DNA of 64,000 nucleotides from Bradyrhizobium arachidis (GCF_015291705.1 NZ_CP030050.1:2852001-2916000); one strand, 5' to 3'; counted from the first letter of the stretch, positions 28,314 to 38,085 are shown. Notes: generated by a model not told the origin, from the sequence alone. Program-made: numbers and translations.

Positions 28314-28565
28314 TTACTGCACGTCGAGCGGCGCGGTGCCGGTGGCCTGACCGCTGGCATCGGTGGTGATCTTGTCGACGCGGGCCTCGGCCTGGCGCAG
28401 CAGGTCCTCGCAGCGGCGCTTCAGGGCTTCGCCACGTTCGTAGATCGTCACGGATTCCTCGAGCGGCACCTTGCCGTCCTCGAGCCGCTTCACGATCGTT
28501 TCGAGTTCCTCGATCGCGCGCTCGAAGGTGAGCCTGGAGACGTCGACTTGGGTATTTTCGGCCAT
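28314..28565 (-). CDS. xseB: Exodeoxyribonuclease VII small subunit
   Basis: 83 residues. The family core is evident: LTFERAIEELETIVKRLEDG, then VPLEESVTIYERGEALKRRC and LLRQAEARVDKI. XseB partners XseA to degrade single-stranded DNA. It lies between the deacetylase-like gene and dxs on the same strand, the usual order in this group. XseA is not in the window. Confidence 0.93.
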   Translation of the reverse strand: MAENTQVDVSRLTFERAIEELETIVKRLEDGKVPLEESVTIYERGEALKRRCEDLLRQAEARVDKITTDASGQATGTAPLDVQ

Positions 28566-28639
28566 ATCCGTTTCCGATCGCCCTATTCGCTTTCCCTGGA
28601 GTGGAGGCGGGTTTTGCGGGCTTAATGTGGCGGGCGTCG

Positions 28640-29569
28640 TCAGGCGCCCATCAGGGCGCCGACATGCGCCGTAACAGATTCTTTCAATCCTTGCAGGTCA
28701 TAGCCGCCTTCGAGCACGGAGACAACGCGCCCGCCGGCGGACTTGTCGGCAAGGTCCATCAGCTTACGCGTGACCCAGGTGTAGTCCTCGGCGCGCAGAT
28801 TCAGCGACGCCAGGGGATCGCGGTAATGCGCATCGAAGCCGGCGGAGATGATCAGCAGCTCGGGGCTGAATTTTTCCAGCCGCGGCAGGATCAGGCTCTC
28901 GAACGCGGAACGGAATTCGGGCCCGCCGTCCTCGGACGCGAGCGGTGCATTGACGATGGTGTCGTGATCGCCGCGCTCGCCCTTGGCGCCGGTGCCCGGA
29001 AACAGCGGCATCTGGTGCGTCGAGCAGTACATCACGGTCGGGTCCGACCAGAAGATGTCCTGCGTGCCGTTGCCGTGATGCACGTCGAAATCGACGATGG
29101 CGGCGCGCTTGATGCCGTATTTGCGCTGCGCATGGCGCGCGGCGATCGCGACATTGTCGAAGAAGCAGAAGCCCATCGGCTTGCCGATCTCGGCGTGGTG
29201 GCCGGGCGGGCGCACCGCGACGAAGGCGTTGCGGTGCTCGCCATTCATGACAGCTTCAGTCGCCGCCACCGCGCCGCCGACGCCGCGCATCACCGCTTCC
29301 CACGTGCCGGGGGACATCGAGGTGTCGCCGTCGATATAGACCTGGCCGCTGGTCGGCGCGATGTGGCGCAGCTCGGTGACGTAATGCTCGTTGTGGCAGA
29401 GCGTGACGAGATCGAGATCGCCCTCCGGCGCCTGGTCGCGCACCAGGAACTGGAAGCGCTCATGCGACAGCGCTTCCTCCACCGCCCGCAGGCGGTCGGG
29501 CCGTTCAGGATGTCCCGGCGGCGTGACGTGGTCGAGGCAGGCCTTGTGGGAGAGGAGAAGCGTGCTCAT
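28640..29569 (-). CDS. Histone deacetylase family protein (acetylpolyamine/acetoin-type)
   Basis: 309 residues from ATG 29569 (MSTLLLSHKACLDH); an in-frame start at 29614 is less likely. Arginase/deacetylase-fold motifs are present: the PPGHPERPDRL start, the RPPGHHAEIGKPMGFCFFDN catalytic histidine pair, DFDVHHGNGTQDIF for zinc binding, and GFDAHYRDPLASL with a third zinc ligand. In bacteria such proteins deacetylate acetylpolyamines or other small substrates. It probably heads the xseB-dxs operon. Confidence 0.9.
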   Translation of the reverse strand: MSTLLLSHKACLDHVTPPGHPERPDRLRAVEEALSHERFQFLVRDQAPEGDLDLVTLCHNEHYVTELRHIAPTSGQVYIDGDTSMSPGTWEAVMRGVGGAVAATEAVMNGEHRNAFVAVRPPGHHAEIGKPMGFCFFDNVAIAARHAQRKYGIKRAAIVDFDVHHGNGTQDIFWSDPTVMYCSTHQMPLFPGTGAKGERGDHDTIVNAPLASEDGGPEFRSAFESLILPRLEKFSPELLIISAGFDAHYRDPLASLNLRAEDYTWVTRKLMDLADKSAGGRVVSVLEGGYDLQGLKESVTAHVGALMGA

Positions 29570-29696
29570 CAGGTCGGCCTCACAGAATACGGGCTCTCGA
29601 CGTCGTTGACGCATCCGGCGCCAAAACGCAATGCAAATCCCAATCTAGGTGTTCCCTGCGGAATGGCAAACTGTGGGCCAGTCCGCTTGATCCGGA

Positions 29697-31352
29697 TCAA
29701 TTCACCCGCAGGATGCGGGTCGGCGGTAGCGGACCGATCGGCCCGTGCGCCCGGAAGAAGGCGAACAGCGCGTCCGCGTCATAGCCGCCATATTGCGGCG
29801 AGGTGCCCTGCTTGGCGACGGTAAAGCCATCGCCGCCGACGGCGAGGTAATCGTTGAGGGTGACGCGGTAGCCGCTGCCGGCTTCGATCGGCCTGCCGTT
29901 GAGCGTCATCGTCTCGAGGCTGACGCGCTCGCCGAACGGTCTTGACGCATCCCAGGTGTAGCTGAATCCGTTCGACACTTGCAGGATCCGCGGCCGCTTC
30001 GGATCGAGCCATTGCTGCTCCAGCATGTCCTTGAGCTGGCTCCCCGTCAGCGTCATGGTGACGAGACGGTTGCGGAACGGCTGGCTGGAGAACACGTCGC
30101 CGAAGGTGATCGCGCCGTTCTCTTTCGGCACGATGTCGGTGCGGATGCCGCCGGGATTGGTGAGCGCGATGACGGCGCTGCCGTCCTTGGCGTCTTTCGT
30201 TGCGGCAAGCTGCGCGTCTGCGATGACGTCGCCGAGCGCGCTCTCGCCGGCTTCGTTCGGCACGCGCGACAGCGTCTGCGTCACCGAGCCGGCCGGGCGA
30301 TTGGCGATGGGAGCTGCGAGCTTGTCATAGGCCTCGATCAGCGCGGTCTGCTCGGGGTCTTTCGCCAGTGAGGCATTGGCGACGATGACGTTGTCGGCTC
30401 TCGCGCCGACGATGTCGCGCGTTGCGGGATCTAGCTTGAGGTCGATCGCGGTGACCAGCGTGCCGTATTTATCGCCGCTGGTGACGAGCCGGCCGTCGAT
30501 GTCGCAGACATAGGCGCGGTGGGTGTGGCCGCTGACGACGACGTCGACGGCGCGGTCGAATTTCTTGACGATGTCGACGATCGGGCCCGTGATCGCAGGG
30601 CATTCATTGTAGTCGCCCGAGGGCTCGCCGCCCTGATGGATCAGCACCACGATCGCCTCGACACCGCGCGCCTTCAGTTGAGGCACCAGCGCGTTCACCG
30701 TCTCGGCCTCGTCGCGGAATTCGAGCCCGGCAATGCCTGACGGCGAGACGATGCCCGCGGTCTCCTTCAAGGTGAGGCCGATGAAGGCGACGGGGATGCC
30801 GTCGAACTCGCGGATCTCGTAAGGCGGCAGCACGCTCTTGCCGGTCGCGGTCTCGACGGTGGAGGCGGCGAGATAGTGGAATTTGGCGCCGGTGAACGGA
30901 TGCGGCCCCTGGCAGCCGTCGAGCGGATGGCAGCCGCCGTTCTGCATCCGCAAGAGCTCCGTCTTGCCCTCGTCGAACTCGTGATTGCCGACCGATGTGA
31001 TCGCCAGCCCCATCATCGAGAGCGCTTCCACCGAAGGCTCGTCGTGAAACATCGCCGACAGGAACGGGCTCGCCCCGATCAGATCGCCGGCGGCGACGAA
31101 GATCGTGTTCTTGTGTCCCTCGCGCAGCTGCTTGACCAGCGTCGCCATGTACTCGGCCCCGCCGGCGGCGACCATCACCTTCTTGCTCTTGTCCTCGGGA
31201 TCGCCAATGCGGATGCCGCCCGGCGGCGGCCGCAGATTGCCGTGAAAATCGTTGATCGCGAGAACGCGCAGCTCGACCGGCGCGGCGGTTTGCGCAGAGG
31301 CGGGCAGGGCGGAGATGAGCGCGAGTGCGGCAAGGATGGATCGGTATCGCAT
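29697..31352 (-). CDS. Secreted bifunctional metallophosphatase/5'-nucleotidase
   Basis: 551 residues. The signal peptide (MRYRSILAALALISALPASA) directs export. The N-terminal metallophosphoesterase domain has LAINDFHGNLR (first metal ligands), FVAAGDLIGASP, SVGNHEFDEG and VSGHTHRAYVC. The C-terminal 5'-nucleotidase domain (about 350-540) has NPGGIRTD and FGDVFSSQPFRNRLV. Such enzymes hydrolyse extracellular or periplasmic nucleotides to nucleosides and phosphate. A family B repeat lies 49 bases beyond its start codon, in the gap towards the enoyl-CoA hydratase gene. Confidence 0.92.
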   Translation of the reverse strand: MRYRSILAALALISALPASAQTAAPVELRVLAINDFHGNLRPPPGGIRIGDPEDKSKKVMVAAGGAEYMATLVKQLREGHKNTIFVAAGDLIGASPFLSAMFHDEPSVEALSMMGLAITSVGNHEFDEGKTELLRMQNGGCHPLDGCQGPHPFTGAKFHYLAASTVETATGKSVLPPYEIREFDGIPVAFIGLTLKETAGIVSPSGIAGLEFRDEAETVNALVPQLKARGVEAIVVLIHQGGEPSGDYNECPAITGPIVDIVKKFDRAVDVVVSGHTHRAYVCDIDGRLVTSGDKYGTLVTAIDLKLDPATRDIVGARADNVIVANASLAKDPEQTALIEAYDKLAAPIANRPAGSVTQTLSRVPNEAGESALGDVIADAQLAATKDAKDGSAVIALTNPGGIRTDIVPKENGAITFGDVFSSQPFRNRLVTMTLTGSQLKDMLEQQWLDPKRPRILQVSNGFSYTWDASRPFGERVSLETMTLNGRPIEAGSGYRVTLNDYLAVGGDGFTVAKQGTSPQYGGYDADALFAFFRAHGPIGPLPPTRILRVN

Positions 31353-31400
31353 GGAACCAGACTAGTCGTTCAGCGCGAATATTTCACGAAAGTTCTCGCT

Positions 31401-31525
31401 GTCATTCCGGGGCGCGACGAAGTCGCGAGCTACGGTGCGCAATTGCGCACCTGAGAATCCATTGATCCACCGACGCTGCCGTCCGAATGGATTCCGGGCT
31501 CGCGCTACGCGCGCCCCGGAATGAC
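31401..31525. repeat. Intergenic inverted repeat, family B copy 2
   Basis: The ends GTCATTCCGGGGCGCG and CGCGCCCCGGAATGAC are complementary, and an inner ATTGCGCACCTGAGAATCC arm adds pairing. It shares its ends with 17877-17976. Confidence 0.7.
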
Positions 31526-31530
31526 GGGCC

Positions 31531-32289
31531 TCACCGCTTCTTCCTGTTCGCGAACGCGTTGAACGCGGCGACGGCTTCGTCCGACTTCAGCCGCTCGCCG
31601 AACAGATGGGCTTCCTGGTCGATGCGGCGGGTGAGCTCTTCCGGCGCGGCGCGCAGCAATCGGCGCGAGGTCGCGACCGCCTCGGCCGGCAGCTTGCAGA
31701 TCTCGCGCGCCACCTTGCGGGCCTCGACCTCGGTATGTCCCGGCGAGACCACGGTGTTGACGAAGCCTGCGGCTTCGGCCTGCTCGGCGGTGAAGGTCCG
31801 GCCCATGACCAGCATGGCAAAGGCGCGCTGATAGCCCATCGTGTGCGGCATCAACAGGCTGGCCGCGCCGACCGGCACGAGGCCTAGATTGATGTAGGGC
31901 GCCGAGAAGGTCGCGGCAGTGGAGGCCAGCACGTAATCGCAATGGAACAGCATCACCGTGCCCATGCCGATCGAGGCGCCGTCGACCGCCGCGATGATCG
32001 GCTTGACGTTCAGCGCGAGCGAATAGAGAAATTTTGCGCCGTTCGACAGCGTCTCCGGTCGCGCGGCGTCGGCCTTCAGGAAGTCGTCGATGTCGTCGCC
32101 GGCGGTGAACACGCCGGAGCCGCCGGTGATGATCATGCAGCGGATGTCGGGATTGTTCTGCGCGGTATCGATCGCGTGGCTCATCTCCCGGTACATGTCC
32201 TGCGTGATCGCGTTCTTCTTGCCGGGGCGGCGCAGGGTGATCACGCGGGTTCCGCGCTCTTCGGTGACGACGATATTGCCATTCGCCAT
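31531..32289 (-). CDS. Enoyl-CoA hydratase/isomerase family protein
   Basis: 252 residues from ATG 32289 (MANGNIVVTEERG); the frame extends to 32334. The crotonase fold shows RPGKKNAITQDMYREM, the oxyanion-hole segment GSGVFTAGDDIDDF (about 62-75), and AAVDGASIGMGTVMLFHCDYVLA. The usual second catalytic Glu position is occupied by LGLVPVGAAS, so strict hydratase activity is uncertain. Substrate unknown. A monocistronic gene divergent from an MFS transporter. Confidence 0.87.
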   Translation of the reverse strand: MANGNIVVTEERGTRVITLRRPGKKNAITQDMYREMSHAIDTAQNNPDIRCMIITGGSGVFTAGDDIDDFLKADAARPETLSNGAKFLYSLALNVKPIIAAVDGASIGMGTVMLFHCDYVLASTAATFSAPYINLGLVPVGAASLLMPHTMGYQRAFAMLVMGRTFTAEQAEAAGFVNTVVSPGHTEVEARKVAREICKLPAEAVATSRRLLRAAPEELTRRIDQEAHLFGERLKSDEAVAAFNAFANRKKR

Positions 32290-32545
32290 AACAACCCCCT
32301 GCACCCGCCGCGACGCTGCTGGCGAGTCTCGCAACGCTCAGCCTACATGATCTTGCAGGCGTGCCAATGCGGCAGCTCGACCTTTTCGGGAACGACCCTG
32401 TGAAGTCTCTGCGCATGGCGCTCATCTCATCGTGTCGCATGAGCCGTTGCGCATTGCAACAATTGGCTACAATGTTTCATTTGAAAAACCGTTGGTTGTG
32501 GGGCAGGGTTGCGCATGCCGTTCATCTTGGCCGAGCGCTCGACCG

Positions 32546-33784
32546 ATGATTGCCGCAACGAAGGCTGACGAATCCTCGCTGCGTTATCGCGGCTGGCGCG
32601 TGGTGCTGGCCTGCTTCCTGATGGCTTTCTTCATGTTCGGCTTCGGCCTCTACGGCCAGGGCGTCTATCTTGCCGAGCTGCAGCGCGCCCATGGCTGGCC
32701 CGGCACGCTGGTCTCCGCCGCCAGCACCTTCTCGTTCCTGCTGACCTCCGTCCTCGTCATCTTCACCGACGATCTGCTCGCCCGCATCGGGTTGCGTGCG
32801 CTGATCCTTTGCGGCCTGTCGGCGCTCGGCGCTTCGACCGCGCTGCTGGCGCTGATGCAGACGCCGTGGCAGCTCTATCTCGCCTATGCGCTGATGGCGG
32901 TCGGCTGGACCGGGATGGGCACCGTGGTGATCGCGACGGTGCTGAACGCCTGGTTCGAGCGCCGCCGCGGGCTCGCGCTCAGCCTCGCGTTCAACGGCGC
33001 AACTTGCGGCGGCATCATCCTCGTGCCGCTGCTGCTGTCGCTGACGGGCAGCATCGGCTTCCGTCCGGCGATGCTGACAGCAACGATCGTGATGGTGGGG
33101 CTGGTGCTGCCGGTGGTCGTGAGCTTCATCGGCTGGCCCTCAGGGATGTCGCCGAGCTCCGGCGCAAACGCGGACGCCGGTGGTGTGGCCGTGCCGGCGC
33201 ATTCGCGCAGGACGCTGCTCGCCAACGCGGCGTTCTGGACCATGGTGCTGCCGATCGCGATCGCGCTTCTCGCACAGATGGGATTCATCATCCACCAGGT
33301 GACGTTCCTCGAGCCGCTGATCGGCCGTCACGCCGCAGGCCTTGCGGTCACCGTCATGGCGGCGATGGCGGTGGTCGGCCGCCTGTCGCTCGGCCTGTTC
33401 GTCGACCGGCTCGATCCCAGGCTTGCCTGCGCGGCGTCGATGACGAGCCAGGCCGCCGCGCTGTTCGTGCTCCTGCAGACCACCAGCCCGACGGTGCTGC
33501 TGGTGTGCTGCGCCGTCTACGGCTTCTCGATCGGCAACATGATCACGTTCCCGCCGCTGATCATCCAGCGCGAGATCGGCTCTACCGCCTTCGCCGCCGC
33601 GATGGGATTGGGCACTTCGATCAGCGGCATCGTCAGCGCCTTCGGCCCCGGCATCGTCGGCCTCGTGCGCAGTTTTACCGGCGATTACACCACGGCGTTC
33701 GCGATGTGCGTCATGCTGGACCTGGTGGCCGCGGGTGTCGTGCTGTGGCGGCCGGGAAGACGCGTGAAGGTCGTGGCTTCGTAG
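32546..33784 (+). CDS. MFS transporter
   Basis: 412 residues from ATG 32546 (MIAATKADES); the frame is open to 32432. About twelve hydrophobic segments are visible. The N-terminal part has LACFLMAFFMFGFGLYGQGVY and the C-terminal half has MAVVGRLSLGLFVDRLDPR, a typical MFS loop A-like motif. The layout resembles the monocarboxylate/oxalate-formate (MCT) group. The substrate is unknown. Confidence 0.85.
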   Translation: MIAATKADESSLRYRGWRVVLACFLMAFFMFGFGLYGQGVYLAELQRAHGWPGTLVSAASTFSFLLTSVLVIFTDDLLARIGLRALILCGLSALGASTALLALMQTPWQLYLAYALMAVGWTGMGTVVIATVLNAWFERRRGLALSLAFNGATCGGIILVPLLLSLTGSIGFRPAMLTATIVMVGLVLPVVVSFIGWPSGMSPSSGANADAGGVAVPAHSRRTLLANAAFWTMVLPIAIALLAQMGFIIHQVTFLEPLIGRHAAGLAVTVMAAMAVVGRLSLGLFVDRLDPRLACAASMTSQAAALFVLLQTTSPTVLLVCCAVYGFSIGNMITFPPLIIQREIGSTAFAAAMGLGTSISGIVSAFGPGIVGLVRSFTGDYTTAFAMCVMLDLVAAGVVLWRPGRRVKVVAS

Positions 33785-33953
33785 CCCGGATGGAGCGAAG
33801 CGCAATCCGGGGCCGCTGCATGCTCGTGGCACACGCGTGCCGCACATTCGATGTCATCGCCCGACTTGATCGGGGCGATCCAGTATTCCGAGACCCAAGT
33901 CGTTTTTCGAGAGGCCGCGGCGTACTGGATTCCCCGCCTTCGCGGGGAATGAC
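33783..33953. repeat. Intergenic repeats downstream of the MFS gene
   Basis: Two elements abut. The first is GTAGCCCGGATGGAGCGAAG with the nearby CGCAATCCGGGG, a common rhizobial palindrome. The second (about 33851-33953) has GTCATCGCCCGACTTGATCG at its left and TCCCCGCCTTCGCGGGGAATGACA at its right, with the repeated CAGTATTC/GTACTGGATTCC inner pair. No coding signal. Confidence 0.55.
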
Positions 33954-34006
33954 AGCGGGGAGGAGGAGATGCCTCCCGCTACATCGCTGTCAGAGCGGAA
34001 CTTCGC

Positions 34007-35782
34007 CTACAACAACACCGCATCCGCCGCTGCGACCGAGTCCGCGCTCTCCGTCACGGTGCGCTCGAGCGCGCCGGCCTGCACCGCGATGTTCTCGGCG
34101 AAGAAGCGCGCGAGCGAGACGTAGCGCGGCACATCGCCAAGGCCGTCGGCCTTCGCGGCAAGCGCTTCGGAGGCGAGCATGCAGCCGCCGAGCGTGGAGC
34201 CGAACTGCTGGAGATACGGCGTTGCGCCGGCGAGCGCCTCGTTCGGGGCGGAGGTCACGCGCTCCAGCAGCCATTTGCTGGTGCGCGTCAAGGCCTCCAG
34301 CGCCTCGCGCAATTTTACGCCCGTGGTGCCGAAAGCGGGATCGTTGGAGGCCTCCACCTGCTTGACGGTCGCCGCAAGCTCGTCGAGCAGCGCCCACACC
34401 GCTGCGCCGCCATTGGCCGCGAGTTTTCGCGTGACGAGATCGATCGCCTGGATGCCGTTGGTGCCCTCATAGATCGCGGTGATGCGTGCATCGCGATAGT
34501 GCTGCGCCGCGCCAGTCTCCTCGATGAAGCCCATGCCGCCATGCACCTGCACGCCGAGATAGGCGACCTCGTTGCCGATGTCGGTGGAATAGCCCTTTGC
34601 CATCGGCGTCAGCAGCGCCGCGCGCGCGGCAGCTTCGGCACGGACCTTGGGATCCCTGGCGCGAATGGAGACGTCGAGCGCGACGGCGGTCGCATAGCAG
34701 ATGGTGCGCGCGGCCGCGGTCTGCGCCCGCATCCGCATCAGCATGCGCTTGACGTCGGGATGCACGAAGATCGGGTCCGAGCCGTCGCCTTTCTTGCCGA
34801 CGGCGCGGCCCTGCTTGCGCTCCTGGGCATAGGCGAGGGCCTGCTGATAGGCGCGGTCGGCAACGCCGACGCCCTCGAGGCCGACGCCGAGGCGAGCCTG
34901 ATTCATCATCGTGAACATGCAGCGCATGCCCTGGTTCTCTTCGCCAATCAGAAAGCCGATCGCGCCGCCATGGTCGCCCATCGTCATGGTGCAGGTCGGC
35001 GAAGCATGCATGCCGAGCTTGTGCTCGACGCCGCTGGCGAAGATGTCGTTGCGTGCGCCGAGCGAGCCGTCTTCGTTGACCATGAACTTCGGCACCAGGA
35101 ACAGCGAGATCCCCTTGGTGCCGGCGGGCGCGTCGGGCAGGCGCGCCAGCACGAAATGCACGATGTTGTCGGTCATGTCGTGCTCGCCATAGGTGATGAA
35201 GATCTTCGTCCCCTTGATGCGATAGGTGCCGTCGGCCTGCTTCTCCGCGCGGGTGCGCAGCGCGCCGACGTCTGAGCCGGCCTGCGGCTCGGTGAGCTGC
35301 ATCGTGCCGGTCCATTCGCCGGTGACGAGCTTTTCGAGATAGATTGTCTTCAGCTCGTCGCTGCCATGCGCCTCCAGCGCCTCGATCGCGGAGGCCGTCA
35401 GCAGCGGGCAGAGGCCGAAGGCGACGTTGGAGGCGCTCCAGATCTCGGTGCAGGCGGCGTTGATCGCGAGCGGCAGGCCCTGGCCGCCGAAACCTTCCGG
35501 ACCCGAGACAGCGTTCCAGCCGCCATCGGTCCAGCGCTTGTAGGCGTCCGGCCAGCCCGGCGCGGTCGTGACCTTGCCGTCACTAAGCTTGATGCCGTGC
35601 TCGTCGCCGACCTTGTTCAGCGGCGCCAGCACGTCGGTCGCGAACTTGCCGGCTTCCTCCAGCACGGCCGCGGCGATGTCGGCGTCGAAATCGCCGTAAT
35701 GGCCGGCTTCCACGGCGGCCTTCAGGCCGGCGCCATGGTTGAGCGACAGCAGCATGTCAGAAATCGGCGCGCGGTAGGTCAT
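34007..35782 (-). CDS. Acyl-CoA dehydrogenase, DmdC-like family
   Basis: 591 residues, longer than standard acyl-CoA dehydrogenases (about 380), matching the group with an extra N-terminal (AcylCoA_DH_N-type) and C-terminal domain, which includes 3-methylmercaptopropionyl-CoA dehydrogenase. Seen motifs are MQLTEPQAGSDVGALRTRAE (FAD-proximal), KIFITYGEHD, MHASPTCTMTMGDHGGA, QVHGGMGFIEETGAAQHYRD and ITAIYEGTNGIQAIDL, where the YEGTNGIQ block is the FAD/active-site glutamate region. The substrate is not determined; DmdC itself is only one possibility. Confidence 0.9.
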   Translation of the reverse strand: MTYRAPISDMLLSLNHGAGLKAAVEAGHYGDFDADIAAAVLEEAGKFATDVLAPLNKVGDEHGIKLSDGKVTTAPGWPDAYKRWTDGGWNAVSGPEGFGGQGLPLAINAACTEIWSASNVAFGLCPLLTASAIEALEAHGSDELKTIYLEKLVTGEWTGTMQLTEPQAGSDVGALRTRAEKQADGTYRIKGTKIFITYGEHDMTDNIVHFVLARLPDAPAGTKGISLFLVPKFMVNEDGSLGARNDIFASGVEHKLGMHASPTCTMTMGDHGGAIGFLIGEENQGMRCMFTMMNQARLGVGLEGVGVADRAYQQALAYAQERKQGRAVGKKGDGSDPIFVHPDVKRMLMRMRAQTAAARTICYATAVALDVSIRARDPKVRAEAAARAALLTPMAKGYSTDIGNEVAYLGVQVHGGMGFIEETGAAQHYRDARITAIYEGTNGIQAIDLVTRKLAANGGAAVWALLDELAATVKQVEASNDPAFGTTGVKLREALEALTRTSKWLLERVTSAPNEALAGATPYLQQFGSTLGGCMLASEALAAKADGLGDVPRYVSLARFFAENIAVQAGALERTVTESADSVAAADAVLL

Positions 35783-36038
35783 GGCTCACTCCCGTGGACA
35801 TCATTTGGCGCCGTATTCCCATGAAACGGCTGGGGTCTCAATGGGCGGGAGGCGGGGGCGGAGCAGGCCGCCGCCAGATCCCTAATCATGCCCCATAATA
35901 GAGTGTGGCGCGGCCGCCCCCGGACCCCCGGTATTTTGCCCCTCCAGGCGGTTGAAATGCCGCGCCGCTCCCTATAGACCGGCTGCGACCGAAGGGAATC
36001 TGCGGTAGCCCGTGCTTCCGCCCGTCCCGGTCGCCAGT

Positions 36039-36113
36039 TGGGGCGTAGCCAAGCGGTAAGGCAGCGGATTTTGATTCCGCCATTCGGAGGTTCGATCCCT
36101 CCCGCCCCAGCCA
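36039..36113 (+). tRNA. tRNA-Gln (anticodon UUG), integration site
   Basis: A complete cloverleaf: acceptor TGGGGCG pairs with CGCCCCA, the D-arm is AGCCAAGCGGTAAGGC, the anticodon stem GCGGA/TCCGC encloses TTTTGAT with TTG as anticodon, and the T-arm is GGAGGTTCGATCCCTCC. CCA is encoded (36111-36113). The last 49 bases recur at 44799-44847. Confidence 0.95.
36065..36113 (+). repeat. Attachment site copy 1 (3' half of tRNA-Gln)
   Basis: 49 bases identical to 44799-44847, beginning CGGATTTTGATTCCGCC and ending at the CCA. The repeat restores a functional tRNA 3' end, the usual result of tyrosine-recombinase integration. Confidence 0.9.
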
Positions 36114-36504
36114 CCCTAACTACATGAATTCGAAAAGACTTTGTCCTCGTGTGCTTTTTGAGGGCATTTGGAAATTCGTTTGTCCCGTCATTTGGAAATT
36201 CTGTGCCGCTTTCGTTTCTTCCTTCGCCGAGGCTCGAGATGCGGTATTAATTGCGAGCGCCTTGCCAACGCGATTTTTTGCCTCTTGCGCGCATTTTGTG
36301 TGTGGCCTTGCGCGCTGCGCCGACTGTCAACTCCATCCGTGCGGCTTGCGCTTTAGCTACCGCCTCAAAGGTAGGTTGGCGCCCCCGAATGACATCACAT
36401 CAGCATCGCGCGGCATATGTAAGTCCACGACACTCGGACGGACTGCCCTAGAGGCCAAGTCAGAGTTGAAGCCCACAAACGACTTCGAGCCAATAGCAAC
36501 AGCT
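36114..36504. other. Gene-poor left end of the island
   Basis: No reading frame with coding character is recognised. The stretch is A/T-richer than the flanking chromosome, with several homopolymer tracts. Confidence 0.5.
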
Positions 36505-36792
36505 CTAACGTCCTAGTACTCGCCGGACGCAAAGCATTCTGATTTCGTTAGTTTGGTGTAGTTGCTCAGCACTCGGGGGATCAATGGAGCCTAGAGTCTC
36601 GGTACTAAACTTCGTTTCCAATTCTGAAGCCATGCAGATGCAAATCTGCAAGCAAGCGTCCGTCGAAAAGCCGCCTTGCTGCCCGCAACCGTTTCGGCAC
36701 GCGGAGAGAAACTGCGGTCGCCATTCTGCAGCCGTGGCGACTGTGATAAAATTGATGGTAGCTATCGTCAGAGCTAGGAGAAACGCGGACAT
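36505..36792 (-). CDS. Small exported cysteine-rich hypothetical protein
   Basis: 95 residues. The N-terminal hydrophobic segment MSAFLLALTIATINFITVATAAEW fits a signal peptide with cleavage near TAA/EW. The mature part has seven cysteines in patterns such as SACRNGCGQQ and DACLQICICMASEL, suggesting disulfides in the periplasm. No family is recognised. Next to another small membrane protein gene on the same strand. Confidence 0.55.
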   Translation of the reverse strand: MSAFLLALTIATINFITVATAAEWRPQFLSACRNGCGQQGGFSTDACLQICICMASELETKFSTETLGSIDPPSAEQLHQTNEIRMLCVRRVLGR

Positions 36793-36861
36793 TACTTCGC
36801 TTCCCTTTTTTAGCTTTCTGGTGGGCCGCTCTAGTTCGACTCCATCTTTTTCAATATCTAG

Positions 36862-37122
36862 CTATTTGCGTAGTTGTCCCCTGAAGCGGAACCACAAATG
36901 ACCGATCAGTGATAGGACTATGGCGGCCACAATTATCGGGAGCCAAATCGACGTGGTTATGATGAACAAGGAAACGATGACCACACGTCCAAAGACCGAT
37001 TCGCTGACCGGATTCTTAAGGCGAGCGAAATAGGCGTAGATAATAAAGATGGTGGCCGGCACCATCCACGCGGCAATAAGCACCAGTAACAGGTCAACAA
37101 GTTGGCTGGCATAATGGTGCAT
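36862..37122 (-). CDS. Small two-helix membrane protein, hypothetical
   Basis: 86 residues with two hydrophobic segments, about residues 9-31 (VDLLLVLIAAWMVPATIFII) and 46-73 (VVIVSLFIITTSIWLPIIVA), joined by a basic loop. It ends in a basic tail (WFRFRGQLRK). No recognised family. The SGNH hydrolase gene ends about 1 kb away to the right on the same strand, so a unit is possible but not evident. Confidence 0.55.
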   Translation of the reverse strand: MHHYASQLVDLLLVLIAAWMVPATIFIIYAYFARLKNPVSESVFGRVVIVSLFIITTSIWLPIIVAAIVLSLIGHLWFRFRGQLRK

Positions 37123-37296
37123 GAGCGCACCTCCTGACAGCGTCGGCGCGAGTTGCTATCACCGCTGCGCGAGATGCGGTGATTGTCGAAGACAATTGGT
37201 CTTTGTTCGCGTTAATGGGCATCTGCACGCTCGGCATCGCTGTCACGGCCGGTGCCCAAACTCATGTGAACCCACGGCCTTCGAAGCTAGGGCCTC

Positions 37297-38085
37297 TCAA
37301 CGCGCACTCGTTGAGATGGCTCGGGCAAGGGCTCGTCCAATGCAATCATAACCATCGGCGGTGTTGTGCAATCCGTCCCACGTTACGAGCGCGCTCTGCG
37401 CAACTCCGGCGTTGATCGAGTTTCGCATCAGCGCAAAACGAGAGAACAGCCCGACCCGTTCCTGCTTCGCGACATCGGCGATGATGCCCTCCATCGTTGA
37501 GTAGCTAGCGGAAGCGAGCACCTGTGGCGCATATTGCAGATCCATCAACACGACATCGGCAGACCCCGCCTTAAGTGCCCTTACCCCTTCAAGAACGCTT
37601 CTTTTGAGCCCTTGGTCCGGCCGGCCACCCCAGGCGACGTCATTAGTACCTAATTGCCAGATAACGAGATCAGGAGCGTGCGCGAAAACGTCACGCTCGA
37701 ACCGCGCGATGTTGTTCGGAATCGTATCGCCGACTCGACCGCTGTTGATGACCTCGATCGTTGCGTTGGATCTAAGCCTCGAGAGTTCTCGGCGCATCAC
37801 CTGCGGATATGTGGCCGCAGACCGAAGTACCCAGAGCCCCACCGTCGACGATGATCCGATCGCGACAATCTTTAGCGGCTCACCAGATCTCAAACGCGCC
37901 GCCGTGCGGGGCAATTGTGCGCCAAGCGAAACATCCAAATTTGCAGCAAGGCATCTCTCGCCAGATGATGCCTCGTCCTGCGCTTGAGAGGGCGCTGTGC
38001 TGGACAAACCGATAATCACGGCAGCACCGATCGACGCTATTGTTCGAGCGGTTCGGCTTACGCATGGCAGAACAAATCGACCCAT
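37297..38085 (-). CDS. SGNH/GDSL hydrolase family exported protein
   Basis: 262 residues from ATG 38085 (MGRFVLPCVSRTA); the open frame reaches 38262. A signal peptide (ASIGAAVIIGLSSTAPSQAQ) precedes an SGNH fold. Block I is IVAIGSSSTVG with the nucleophile serine, the asparagine block is WQLGTNDVAWGG, and the last block is TWDGLHNTADGYD with the Asp-His pair. Likely an esterase or a polysaccharide deacetylase in the envelope. It is divergent from the membrane hydrolase gene, 119 bases away. Confidence 0.82.
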   Translation of the reverse strand: MGRFVLPCVSRTARTIASIGAAVIIGLSSTAPSQAQDEASSGERCLAANLDVSLGAQLPRTAARLRSGEPLKIVAIGSSSTVGLWVLRSAATYPQVMRRELSRLRSNATIEVINSGRVGDTIPNNIARFERDVFAHAPDLVIWQLGTNDVAWGGRPDQGLKRSVLEGVRALKAGSADVVLMDLQYAPQVLASASYSTMEGIIADVAKQERVGLFSRFALMRNSINAGVAQSALVTWDGLHNTADGYDCIGRALARAISTSAR